Positions 8,488-14,509 of a stretch of 15,594 bases of DNA are shown piece by piece. This DNA is from JBGSWE01 sp049292975 (lineage in GTDB: Bacteria > Patescibacteriota > Saccharimonadia > Saccharimonadales > JACDBH01). The stretch lies in the NCBI GenBank assembly GCA_049292975.1, contig JBATRZ010000039.1, positions 1-15,594 on the forward strand, read 5' to 3'. Positions within the stretch are counted from its first letter, which is position 1. Every line of letters begins with the position of its first letter. Below the pieces are notes generated by a model, which saw only the letters and a program-made list of their open reading frames with translations, was not told where the DNA came from and did no database searches. A program made the position numbers and the translations under genes.

Positions 8488-8705
8488 CCCCAAGGGGATG
8501 AGTTTATTATATTTCCGCCGCAGGGTTCCAGGCTTGGAACGCTAGGGTGGAAGACAGAAACAAGTATTTTGATATGGGGGCGGGGTTGGGAGAAGTTAGT
8601 AAAGAGCTTTTTTTAGCCCTTCATTCCCGTAAGTCCCGTCTGGCGGGGAGGATCTGTACGCGGCGCGTACGACCTTTTACCCCCGCCATTAGCAGCAGTC
8701 TACCT
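8488..8705. other. Non-coding gap between radA and the small membrane-protein pair
   Basis: I see no convincing gene in these ~220 bp. They hold several short palindromes: GTTCCA/TGGAAC around 8525-8540, AAGAGCT/AGCCCTT (8602-8608 with 8615-8621, T-rich loop), CCCG/CGGG at 8635-8647, and GTACGC/GCGTAC (8656-8661 with 8665-8670). They also hold one arm of a 15-bp inverted repeat (8553-8567). Some of these hairpins may end the minus-strand transcript, but none has a clean T-tract on the correct side. Confidence 0.5.
8553..8567 (+). repeat. Left arm of a 15-bp perfect inverted repeat
   Basis: GACAGAAACAAGTAT on the plus strand; the exact reverse complement lies at 9176-9190. The arms enclose the two small membrane-protein genes and part of their leader, 638 bp overall. 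They could be ends of a small cassette or two RNA segments that pair. No target-site duplication is evident outside the arms. Confidence 0.8.
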
Positions 8706-8792
8706 TCACTGCTTATCCTGCCTGAAGTTCTTCACGAAGAACAGCAAGCTGATGCCGACAACGACAATGGTGATAGTCAATACACTATCCAT
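8706..8792 (-). CDS. Tiny single-span membrane protein, 28 residues
   Basis: A short gene found by reading past the overlap with the upstream gene. The ATG at 8792 overlaps the upstream TGA as TGATG, and AAGGAG sits 6 nt before it, an ideal ribosome-binding site. The product is 28 residues: MDS, a hydrophobic run of ~17 residues (LTITIVVVGISLLFFV), then a charged tail (KNFRQDKQ). That is the layout of a single-pass micro-protein such as the small accessory subunits of transporters, but I cannot assign it to any of them. Translational coupling to the 78-residue membrane protein implies the two act together. It ends in TGA. Confidence 0.7.
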   Translation of the reverse strand: MDSVLTITIVVVGISLLFFVKNFRQDKQ

Positions 8793-9028
8793 CACGTACT
8801 CCTTACGCCGGAACGACGGTTGAGAGAATGGTCAATTTTCATGAGAAATAGGTAAAGTAGCACCGGTACGGCCCATAGGGGCCAGGTTAGGACGACACCG
8901 AAGCGTCGCCAGACAATAACCCGGTTACGGGCCCTGCCACTGTTGTACCATAGCAGCAACATTAGATTTGCAGCTACGCCGACCCAAACTACGACAAATC
9001 CGATTACTAACCTAACGTCTTCTGACAT
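8792..9028 (-). CDS. Small two-span membrane protein, 78 residues
   Basis: The protein has two hydrophobic helices (~7-28 and ~43-63) joined by a basic loop (GRARNRVIVWRR, 31-42) and a basic C-terminal tail (~64-78). No family is recognised. AAGGAG (9041-9046) lies 12 nt upstream of the ATG, a somewhat long but plausible spacing. The gene follows a ~225-nt structured leader driven by a near-consensus promoter and is coupled by TGATG to the 28-residue membrane protein. GACAGAAA, the first 8 nt of the 15-nt repeat, overlaps its start codon (9028-9035). The combination suggests a regulated two-component membrane complex; the function is unknown. Confidence 0.7.
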   Translation of the reverse strand: MSEDVRLVIGFVVVWVGVAANLMLLLWYNSGRARNRVIVWRRFGVVLTWPLWAVPVLLYLFLMKIDHSLNRRSGVRST

Positions 9029-9064
9029 TTCTGTCTTTTTCTCCTTTTTCAGGACGCTTGAATC

Positions 9065-9087
9065 CGTGGATGCTCGTAACCAGATAC
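9065..9087 (-). repeat. 3' copy of a 23-nt imperfect direct repeat in the leader
   Basis: GTATCTGGTTACGAGC followed by ATCCACG on the minus strand. It matches the copy at 9234-9256 at 18 of 23 positions. The pair brackets the stem-loop region of the leader. Confidence 0.6.
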
Positions 9088-9175
9088 TTTCTAGTTAGGC
9101 TGTAAGACCATTCGTAGTGATGGTGGGCTTGCAGCCTAGCTAGATAGATACCCAAGGCGTAGTGAGGCGGGTATC

Positions 9176-9190
9176 ATACTTGTTTCTGTC
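9176..9190 (-). repeat. Right arm of the 15-bp perfect inverted repeat
   Basis: On the minus strand this reads GACAGAAACAAGTAT, the same as the plus strand at 8553-8567. In the leader RNA it falls in the unpaired segment between stems A and B, so it would be free to pair with the downstream complement. Confidence 0.8.
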
Positions 9191-9233
9191 AAAAAGCTAG
9201 GATAACGGCCCTACCCTGCCAGGGGCGGCAAAG

Positions 9234-9256
9234 CATGGACGCACGTAACCCTATAC
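9234..9256 (-). repeat. 5' copy of the 23-nt imperfect direct repeat
   Basis: GTATAGGGTTACGTGC followed by GTCCATG on the minus strand, at or next to the inferred transcript 5' end. The other copy is at 9065-9087. Confidence 0.6.
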
Positions 9257-9260
9257 TCTC

Positions 9261-9289
9261 ATTGTAGCATACTTCTAATTATTTGTCAA
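9261..9289 (-). promoter_or_regulatory. Near-consensus sigma-70-type promoter for the leader and small membrane genes
   Basis: On the minus strand: a perfect -35 TTGACA (9289-9284), a 17-bp spacer ending in TGC, and TACAAT (9266-9261), so an extended -10. This is the strongest promoter in the window. The start site is expected near 9254. It begins ~16 bp after the stop of the metalloprotease-like gene. Confidence 0.8.
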
Positions 9290-9305
9290 TGGGTGTATCT
9301 GTTAT

Positions 9306-10286
9306 TTATTGCTGCGACGGGACAGCTTCGCGGCTGTCTATAGCCTCGACCAATTCGGCTTCTTCGGTGGCAACAGCATTGCGTTTCTGGACGATATCAT
9401 TATAACTGGCAACAAGCCCTTCCAGCTCCTCGACGCCGTTGTTATAAACGTTTACTTTTTGGTTATAGCCGGGTACTTGGGCATTATAAGCAGCGGTCTG
9501 GCCGCTGGCACGGTAGGCGTTCATCTGCTCGCGCTGGGCCGTAAGTGCGGCTTCTTCGCTTTCCAGGCGCTTCTGCAAGGCTTCTATACGCGCCTTTAGG
9601 GCGGCCAGTTGGTTATCGTAATCGCGGATGGTATTGCGCCGTTCGATAAAAGCCTGCTCGTATTGTTCGGATAGGGTAACTATGGCGCTGCGGTCACTGA
9701 AGTAGCGGCGGTAGTAAGCTTCGAGTCCAGCAGGCAAACCGCGGACTTCTGTAGCCAGGATAGAGTGCAGCTCGTTAGGCACTATAGAGGCATCCTGCTG
9801 GCGGTACAGCTCGATGGTTTGGCGCAAGCGCTCATTGTTAAGACTGTCATAAGTACTAGCTAGCAGGCTGTCGATGCGCTGGCGCTCGCTGCGGCTAAGC
9901 CGGTCGTAGGCCGCATGCAGCAGCTCGTGGGCAGCCGTGACTTCCTCTACCCCTGCCAAACGCTCATCGGTAACATCAAGTAAATAAATGCCTTGGCGCT
10001 GGATGTAACAGCCCAGTACGATGGTCTGTTCGTTATTGCGGCAATAGCCGTTAAATGTTGTCTTGCCGGCCAACTGCGGATGCTGGACGTAGAACAGGCG
10101 GCGCGCGCTGTCCAGCATGGTCGTATCATCGGCTAGGCTGATTATGCCGGCACTGGGCTGATAGTTCCTCAGCCGCCACCAATCCTCGACAGCCTGGCGG
10201 AAGAACAGCGCGCCCACAAGGGCCGCAGCACTCAGCAGCAGCATGACATAGCCAGAAATCCTGCGTGCTTTAGAAACGGGTTGCAT
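9306..10286 (-). CDS. Membrane-anchored HELLH metalloprotease-like protein with coiled-coil tail
   Basis: A 326-residue protein: an N-terminal membrane helix (~12-30) after a short basic tail, so the bulk is predicted outside the cytoplasm. It contains HELLH (120-124) within VTAAHELLHAAYDRL, the zincin HExxH pattern; Glu172 or Glu180 in NELHSILATEV could be the third zinc ligand of a gluzincin. Cys82 and Cys93 flank a strand pair and may form a disulfide. Residues ~205-318 are a heptad-rich coiled coil with a Tyr/Asn-rich interruption (~260-285). I cannot name the family. The frame extends upstream to an ATG at 10304, but that codon overlaps the -10 box; the ATG at 10286 lies 8 nt after TGC-TATCCT and is preferred. 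A wall- or surface-remodelling protease is plausible but is inference. Confidence 0.8.
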   Translation of the reverse strand: MQPVSKARRISGYVMLLLSAAALVGALFFRQAVEDWWRLRNYQPSAGIISLADDTTMLDSARRLFYVQHPQLAGKTTFNGYCRNNEQTIVLGCYIQRQGIYLLDVTDERLAGVEEVTAAHELLHAAYDRLSRSERQRIDSLLASTYDSLNNERLRQTIELYRQQDASIVPNELHSILATEVRGLPAGLEAYYRRYFSDRSAIVTLSEQYEQAFIERRNTIRDYDNQLAALKARIEALQKRLESEEAALTAQREQMNAYRASGQTAAYNAQVPGYNQKVNVYNNGVEELEGLVASYNDIVQKRNAVATEEAELVEAIDSREAVPSQQ

Positions 10287-10294
10287 ATGCTTAC

Positions 10295-10303
10295 AGGATA
10301 GCA
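10295..10303 (-). promoter_or_regulatory. Extended -10 box of the metalloprotease-like gene
   Basis: TGC-TATCCT on the minus strand, 8 nt before the chosen ATG, so the message would be leaderless. It also argues against the upstream ATG at 10304. Confidence 0.55.
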
Positions 10304-10443
10304 TTTTTTTAAACCAATTTACTGAGACGTAGTGTGATTAGTGCATACCGGTATAAAGGCTGAGCACCGGAGCGGAGCGTATATATAAATACAAAGCACT
10401 CGAGCGCAAGCATGCGCCCGGCAGGTGCAATCACGTGACGGGC
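10304..10443. other. 140-bp gap between clpC and the metalloprotease-like gene
   Basis: Apart from the -10 box at its left edge the gap holds short palindromes (CCGGT/ACCGG near 10348-10370; GCCCG/CGGGC near 10408-10442) and an AT stretch (10380-10392). A weak clpC terminator is possible, but there is no clean hairpin plus T-tract. Confidence 0.4.
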
Positions 10444-12942
10444 CTATTTAGCCAGGGATTTTTCATGTTCGACTTTGAATGTCAGGCCTTTTTTGCCAGC
10501 CCCAATCTGGATGACATCTCCCTTCTGGTACTGCTCGTCCAACAGGCCGCCGGCGATATGATCCTCGATCTCATCGGCAATCAGGCGGCGCATTGGACGC
10601 ACGCCGTTTTTAGCATCATAACCCTGTTCTAACAGATGTTGCTTGGCAGCAGCGGATGCCTGCAAACCTATACCGTGACGCACCAGCCGGCCCCTAAGCT
10701 CGTCGAGCTGCAGCTCCATGATAGCCAGCGCGTCCTTGCGGGTAAGCGCCCTAAATACGATGGTTTTATCGATACGGTTTAATAGCTCCGGTTTGAGCAA
10801 CTTCTTCAATTCTTCTAGCACCCCCAGCTTGTTCTCATTATGTAATTCATCCAGGTCACCTTGGTCTTGCGGGGTTTTAGCGCTAAAGCCGAAGCTGGCT
10901 TCTTTTTGCAGCTTGTCGGCGCCAATATTACTGGTCATGATGACGATGGTGTTGGTAAAGTCGATGGCGCGGCCCCTGGCATCGGACAGCCTGCCGTCCT
11001 CGAGTAGCTGCAGCAGCATGTTAAAGACATCGGGGTGGGCTTTCTCTATCTCATCAAGCAGCACGACACTGTAAGGCTGGCGGCGGATCTTATCGGTCAG
11101 CTGGCCGCCGTCATCGTAGCCGATATAGCCGGCCGGAGCGCCGACCAAACGCGAAACGTTGTGGTGCTCGCCAAATTCGGACATGTCTATCTTGATCAGC
11201 GCGCTTTCTGAGCCAAAAAACTCACGGGCCAGCACGCGGGCCAACTCGGTCTTGCCGACACCGGTAGGACCCAAGAAGATAAACGAACCGATAGGACGGG
11301 TGGTCTGGCCGATACCGATGCGGTTGCGGCGCACAGCGCGGGCCAGGGCTTCAACGGCCTCGCTTTGACCGATAACGTGCTTAGCCAGGTTCTTCTCGAG
11401 ACCGCGCAGGTATTTGGCTTCGCTTCTAATGACCTTGCTAACCGGTACGCCGGTCATGCGGGCCACGACATCGGCGATATCTTCGCTAGACAACTTGAGG
11501 CGCTTGCCGCCTTTGCTCTCGGCCAGCAGCTTGTCAATGCGGCCGTGGATCTGGCTGGCGCGCTGCTTATATTCGGCGGCCTTCTGGTAATCTTCTGAAT
11601 CTACGGCGTCGTCGATGCGCACGTTAAGCAGCTTCAGCTCCTTTTGCAGTTTGCGCAGCTCCGGCGGTGTCTTGCCCTTGTCTACTCTAAGATGCGCGGC
11701 AGCCTCATCTAGCAGATCAATGGCCTTGTCCGGCATGAAACGGTCGTTGATGTAGCGCTTGGCTAAGGAAACGGTGTCATCAATAACCTCATCTGAGATG
11801 GCAACACCGTGGAATTGCTCGTAGTGTTTGCGCAGGCCCTTCAAAATAGCCAGGGTCTCGGGCACGGTGGCCTCTGGCACCTGGATTGGCTGGAAGCGGC
11901 GCTCTAACGCTGCGTCTTTCTCGACATACTTGGTGTATTCGCTAGTAGTGGTAGCACCGATAAGCTGGATTCTGCCCCTTGCCAGCGCCGGTTTAAGGAT
12001 ATTGCCGGCGTCCATGGAGCCTTCGGCTGCGCCGGCGCCGACAATCAGGTGCAGCTCATCTATAAAGACGATGGCTTTGTTCTCACCCTCCAGCTCGGCC
12101 ATGACTTTTTTTAGACGCTCTTCGAACTCGCCGCGGTATTTGGTACCGGCTATCATGCCGGCCAGGTCTAACATGACGATACGCTTGTCTATCAGGCTGT
12201 CGGGCACGTCCTCGGCAACTATTCTTTGAGCCAAGCCCTCGACAATGGCAGTCTTGCCCACGCCAGGCTCGCCGATAAGCACGGGGTTGTTCTTGGTACG
12301 GCGGTTGAGAATGGTGATAACCCGGCGGATCTGGGCTTCGCGGCCGACAACCGGATCCAGCTTGCCGGCCCGGGCCTGGGCGGTCATATCGGTACCGTAG
12401 GTATCCAGCGCGGTCTTGCCGCGTGTTTTCTTGGTGCGGCGGCGGGAGGTTGGCCCGGCCCCGCCGTTGTCTTCGTACTGCTGGCGGTTCAAGAACTGCT
12501 CGAGTTCGCTCGTCAGCGTGTCTAGGTTAATCTGCATATCACGCAGCAGCGTGGTGGCGCGGGCGTTCTTTTGGCTAAGAATGCTATAGAGTATGTGCTC
12601 GGTGCCGCAGTATTCCTGGGCGAATTCCTGGGCCAGTTCGTAGGCCATTTTCAGGGTCAGCTTGGCGGTCTCAGACAGGCCCTTGGCACCCATGTTAATA
12701 ACGATACTCTTGGGCGTCAGGTTCAAAGCCAGACGGGCGCGCTCCAGCGTAACGCCGGAACCTTCCAGCACCTTGGCACCCATAGAACTATCCTGGGCCA
12801 GCACACCCAGTAATAAATGCTCCGTACCGATGTACGGGCTGTTGAAGGAGCGCGCGATGGCATCGGCGTGCTTAAGGCTCTGCAGGGCATTATCGGTCAG
12901 ATGGTTCAGGAATTCCTGGAAGTCGGGGGATTGCGGCATCAT
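10444..12942 (-). CDS. clpC: ATP-dependent Clp protease ATP-binding subunit ClpC
   Basis: An 832-residue AAA+ unfoldase that feeds substrates to ClpP, of normal ClpC length. Two Clp_N repeats (~1-150, with IGTEHLLLGVLA and GTEHILYSIL) are followed by a basic linker (~165-178). D1 has GEPGVGKT (224-231) and IVFIDE (291-296). A short UVR-like coiled-coil middle domain (~427-475) distinguishes it from ClpA and from the longer ClpB. D2 has GPTGVGKT (558-565) and VVLLDE (626-631). SFGFSAK (683-689) places an F-G-F tripeptide where ClpP-docking loops carry [LIV]GF, so docking to ClpP is expected. The start at 12942 has AGAGGG 6 nt upstream; a second in-frame ATG follows immediately. Control is by the CIRCE element upstream. 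Confidence 0.97.
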   Translation of the reverse strand: MMPQSPDFQEFLNHLTDNALQSLKHADAIARSFNSPYIGTEHLLLGVLAQDSSMGAKVLEGSGVTLERARLALNLTPKSIVINMGAKGLSETAKLTLKMAYELAQEFAQEYCGTEHILYSILSQKNARATTLLRDMQINLDTLTSELEQFLNRQQYEDNGGAGPTSRRRTKKTRGKTALDTYGTDMTAQARAGKLDPVVGREAQIRRVITILNRRTKNNPVLIGEPGVGKTAIVEGLAQRIVAEDVPDSLIDKRIVMLDLAGMIAGTKYRGEFEERLKKVMAELEGENKAIVFIDELHLIVGAGAAEGSMDAGNILKPALARGRIQLIGATTTSEYTKYVEKDAALERRFQPIQVPEATVPETLAILKGLRKHYEQFHGVAISDEVIDDTVSLAKRYINDRFMPDKAIDLLDEAAAHLRVDKGKTPPELRKLQKELKLLNVRIDDAVDSEDYQKAAEYKQRASQIHGRIDKLLAESKGGKRLKLSSEDIADVVARMTGVPVSKVIRSEAKYLRGLEKNLAKHVIGQSEAVEALARAVRRNRIGIGQTTRPIGSFIFLGPTGVGKTELARVLAREFFGSESALIKIDMSEFGEHHNVSRLVGAPAGYIGYDDGGQLTDKIRRQPYSVVLLDEIEKAHPDVFNMLLQLLEDGRLSDARGRAIDFTNTIVIMTSNIGADKLQKEASFGFSAKTPQDQGDLDELHNENKLGVLEELKKLLKPELLNRIDKTIVFRALTRKDALAIMELQLDELRGRLVRHGIGLQASAAAKQHLLEQGYDAKNGVRPMRRLIADEIEDHIAGGLLDEQYQKGDVIQIGAGKKGLTFKVEHEKSLAK

Positions 12943-12991
12943 ATTGTTCCCTCTTTCATGCGCGGTGTTTTAATAATCCGCCAGTAAGTCC

Positions 12992-13019
12992 AGTATAGCA
13001 CTTGGCACTCTCATTGCAA
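12992..13019 (-). promoter_or_regulatory. clpC promoter
   Basis: On the minus strand, TTGCAA (13019-13014), a 16-bp spacer, and TGC-TATACT (13000-12992), an extended -10. The start site would be near 12986, giving a ~44-nt leader with AGAGGG. The -35 and part of the spacer lie within the CIRCE operator. Confidence 0.7.
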
Positions 13020-13028
13020 GAGTGCTAA
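13002..13028. promoter_or_regulatory. CIRCE operator (HrcA binding site) of clpC
   Basis: TTGGCACTC, 9-nt spacer, GAGTGCTAA on the plus strand. This matches the CIRCE consensus (TTAGCACTC-N9-GAGTGCTAA) at 17 of 18 arm positions with exact spacing. It overlaps the clpC -35 and spacer, as expected for repression by HrcA with release on heat or protein-folding stress. It begins one base after the stop codon of the 80-residue gene. Confidence 0.93.
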
Positions 13029-13029
13029 T

Positions 13030-13272
13030 TTACTTTCTCAGGCGGTGCATGACGTAAAGACCTCCAAGCACGGCTGCACCGGCTAAAGCGGCGGCGGCAT
13101 AGTGACGCGGAGACTGGGCATACTGCCCGTGAAGTTCTTCGACTTCATCAAGCGGCCCGGTCTCTTCTGCTAATCGGCCGTGTGCCTGCTGGACTTCGGA
13201 TTTACTAAGGTTTTCGCGCAGTGCGAAATCCGGCCATGGTCTAAAGACTCGCTGTTCAGGGCCGGCCGGCAT
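13030..13272 (-). CDS. Small protein with C-terminal membrane segment, 80 residues
   Basis: No family recognised. Residues 1-57 are polar and probably helical, with an acidic patch (EETGPLDEVEELHG, 36-49). Residues ~58-76 are a small-residue-rich hydrophobic helix, followed by the basic end HRLRK, so it could be a tail-anchored or single-span protein. The ATG at 13272 lies 1 nt after the nusA stop (TAA-C-ATG), which implies co-transcription and probably translational coupling. A purine-rich GAAGAG inside the nusA end may serve as the ribosome-binding site. The TAA stop is followed at once by the CIRCE element. Position and coupling argue that it is real. Confidence 0.6.
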   Translation of the reverse strand: MPAGPEQRVFRPWPDFALRENLSKSEVQQAHGRLAEETGPLDEVEELHGQYAQSPRHYAAAALAGAAVLGGLYVMHRLRK

Positions 13273-13273
13273 G

Positions 13274-14428
13274 TTACTGGCCGTGCTCTTCTATGGCATC
13301 AAGCAACGAGCTTTCCAGCTGGTCCTTGCGCTTCAGTTTCTGGACAGGCTTGACGGCTTCTATGGTTGCCGCTTCGGCCGGGCCGGCTTGTTTATCAGCG
13401 ACGATATCTATATCGTAACCAGTCAGCTTGCTGGCCAAACGCACGTTTTGGCCGCTTTTGCCGATAGCAATGGACAACTGGTCTTCGTCTACAGCAACGG
13501 TGGCCTTCTTGATGTTGTCATCAACAGTGACCCGGTTTACCTTGGTTGGGCTGAGGGCATTGTTGATGTAGGTTTTTTGGTCACCATCCCAGACGACGAT
13601 ATCGATTTTTTCCTGATCGCCGACTTCAGACATAACGGCATTAACGCGGGTGCCGTGGCCGCCCACAAAGGTACCGACAGGATCTACGCCGGGCACGGTG
13701 CTGGCAACGGCAATCTTACTTCTCACACCGGCTTCGCGGGCAATGCCTTTAATCTGTACAGCGCCGCTGTCCATCTCGGGCACCTCAGCCTTAAACAGCC
13801 ACTCGATAAATTCCGGGCAGCCGCGAGAAACAACCAGTTGCGGGCCGCGGAAGCCGCGCTCGACATCCTTCAGGTAGACCTTGAGGCGCTGGCCTGGGTA
13901 GTAGCGCTCGCTTTGGATCTGCTCGCTCCTGGGCATGATAGCGGCGGCTTTGCCCAGCTCCATGCGCACTATGTTGCCTTCGACACGGGCAACGATACCG
14001 TTGATAACGGTGCCTATCTTGTCTTCGAATTCTGCCATAACAATCTCGCGCTCGGCTTCGCGCAGGCGCTGCAAAATAACTTGCTTGGCGGTCTGGGCGG
14101 CAACACGGCCAAAACTCTCGACCTTCTGGTGGACTTCAATAACATCATCAACCTTGGCGTTCTTCTTCATAACACCGGCTTCTTTAAGGCTGATTTCGAT
14201 AAATTCGTCCTCTACCTTTTCAACCACGGTTTTGGACACAAAAGCATCTACCTCGCCGGTGTTGAGGTTCATGGTAACACGGACTTCTTGCTCGCGGTCG
14301 CCGTAATCGCGGCGGTAGGCGGCGGCCAGGGCCTGCTCTACGACATCCTGCACGACTTCTTCTGACAGGTTCTTTTCTTCGGCAATGACGCGAATGGCGG
14401 CGCCTAAGCTCTTAAGGTCAAAATCCAT
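13274..14428 (-). CDS. nusA: Transcription termination/antitermination factor NusA
   Basis: A 384-residue RNA polymerase-binding elongation factor that modulates pausing, intrinsic termination and antitermination. The N-terminal RNAP-binding domain (1-~125) opens in the standard way (MDFDLKSLGAAIRVIAEEKN). The S1 domain covers ~137-200. KH1 follows (~230-290, with IAREAGVRSKIAV and GGHGTRV), then KH2 (~300-345, IAIGKSGQNVRLASKLTGYD). No C-terminal acidic repeats are present, as in Gram-positive-type NusA. The start has AAGGAG 7 nt upstream. In many bacteria rimP-nusA-infB is an operon; here the upstream gene is a different, terminator-separated one and the downstream gene is a small membrane protein. 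Confidence 0.96.
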   Translation of the reverse strand: MDFDLKSLGAAIRVIAEEKNLSEEVVQDVVEQALAAAYRRDYGDREQEVRVTMNLNTGEVDAFVSKTVVEKVEDEFIEISLKEAGVMKKNAKVDDVIEVHQKVESFGRVAAQTAKQVILQRLREAEREIVMAEFEDKIGTVINGIVARVEGNIVRMELGKAAAIMPRSEQIQSERYYPGQRLKVYLKDVERGFRGPQLVVSRGCPEFIEWLFKAEVPEMDSGAVQIKGIAREAGVRSKIAVASTVPGVDPVGTFVGGHGTRVNAVMSEVGDQEKIDIVVWDGDQKTYINNALSPTKVNRVTVDDNIKKATVAVDEDQLSIAIGKSGQNVRLASKLTGYDIDIVADKQAGPAEAATIEAVKPVQKLKRKDQLESSLLDAIEEHGQ

Positions 14429-14453
14429 TTGTTTTCTCCTTCGCAGAAAAATA

Positions 14454-14474
14454 TTTGATACTTGATATCTGATA
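14454..14474. repeat. Three tandem heptamers upstream of nusA
   Basis: TTTGATA, CTTGATA and TCTGATA follow each other without gaps, between the upstream terminator and the nusA ribosome-binding site. They cover the likely nusA promoter region (no better -10 is visible) and could be a protein-binding array. Confidence 0.5.
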
Positions 14475-14477
14475 ATG

Positions 14478-14500
14478 AAAAACCCGACCAGCAGGCCGGG
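14478..14500 (-). terminator. Intrinsic terminator after the 292-residue gene
   Basis: On the minus strand: CCCGGCC-TGCT-GGTCGGG, a 7-bp stem with one G-U pair, followed by TTTTT. It lies 9 bp after the TAG stop of the upstream gene and separates it from nusA. Confidence 0.88.
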
Positions 14501-14509
14501 CGAACTAAC

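Larger units (their letters stand above)
9029..9254 (-). ncRNA. Structured ~225-nt leader RNA, possible cis-regulatory element
   Basis: From the inferred start site near 9254 to the ATG at 9028 the minus strand has no ORF but strong pairing potential. Stem A is CCTAGCT (9201-9195) with AGCTAGG (9141-9135). Inside it, stem B is GATACCC (9175-9169) with GGGTATC (9153-9147). Stem C is CTAGCTAGGCTG (9143-9132) with CAGCCTAACTAG (9102-9091), one mismatch, with an inner ACCAT/ATGGT helix (9124-9120 with 9111-9107). Stems A and C share 9135-9143, so they are mutually exclusive. The loops enclosed by B and C both show CACTACG (9164-9158, 9119-9113). No match to a riboswitch class known to me. It could instead be a separate sRNA. 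Confidence 0.5.

Noticed and set aside
8621..8689. A 22-codon arginine-rich ORF after the 28-residue gene
   Set aside because: Only a poor GAAGG 13 nt upstream, and its sequence is largely made of short palindromes; most likely chance in a non-coding gap.
8547..8855. Plus-strand ORF of 102 codons
   Set aside because: It runs antisense to the coupled membrane genes, has no ribosome-binding site and a non-protein-like composition.
9029..9254. RNase P RNA, tmRNA, SRP RNA or a known riboswitch
   Set aside because: I looked for the conserved cores (for example GAGGAAAGTCC of RNase P, a CCA-ending tRNA-like domain for tmRNA, the SRP tetraloop region) and found none; the region leads straight into an SD and ORF.
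10287..10304. Upstream ATG extending the metalloprotease-like protein by six residues
   Set aside because: The ATG at 10304 overlaps an extended -10 box (TGC-TATCCT); the next ATG at 10286 has the leaderless spacing seen in neighbouring genes.
13271..14365. Long plus-strand ORF (364 codons) opposite nusA
   Set aside because: Shadow of nusA, whose domains are unmistakable on the minus strand; similar mirror frames oppose tyrS, PBP, radA and clpC.
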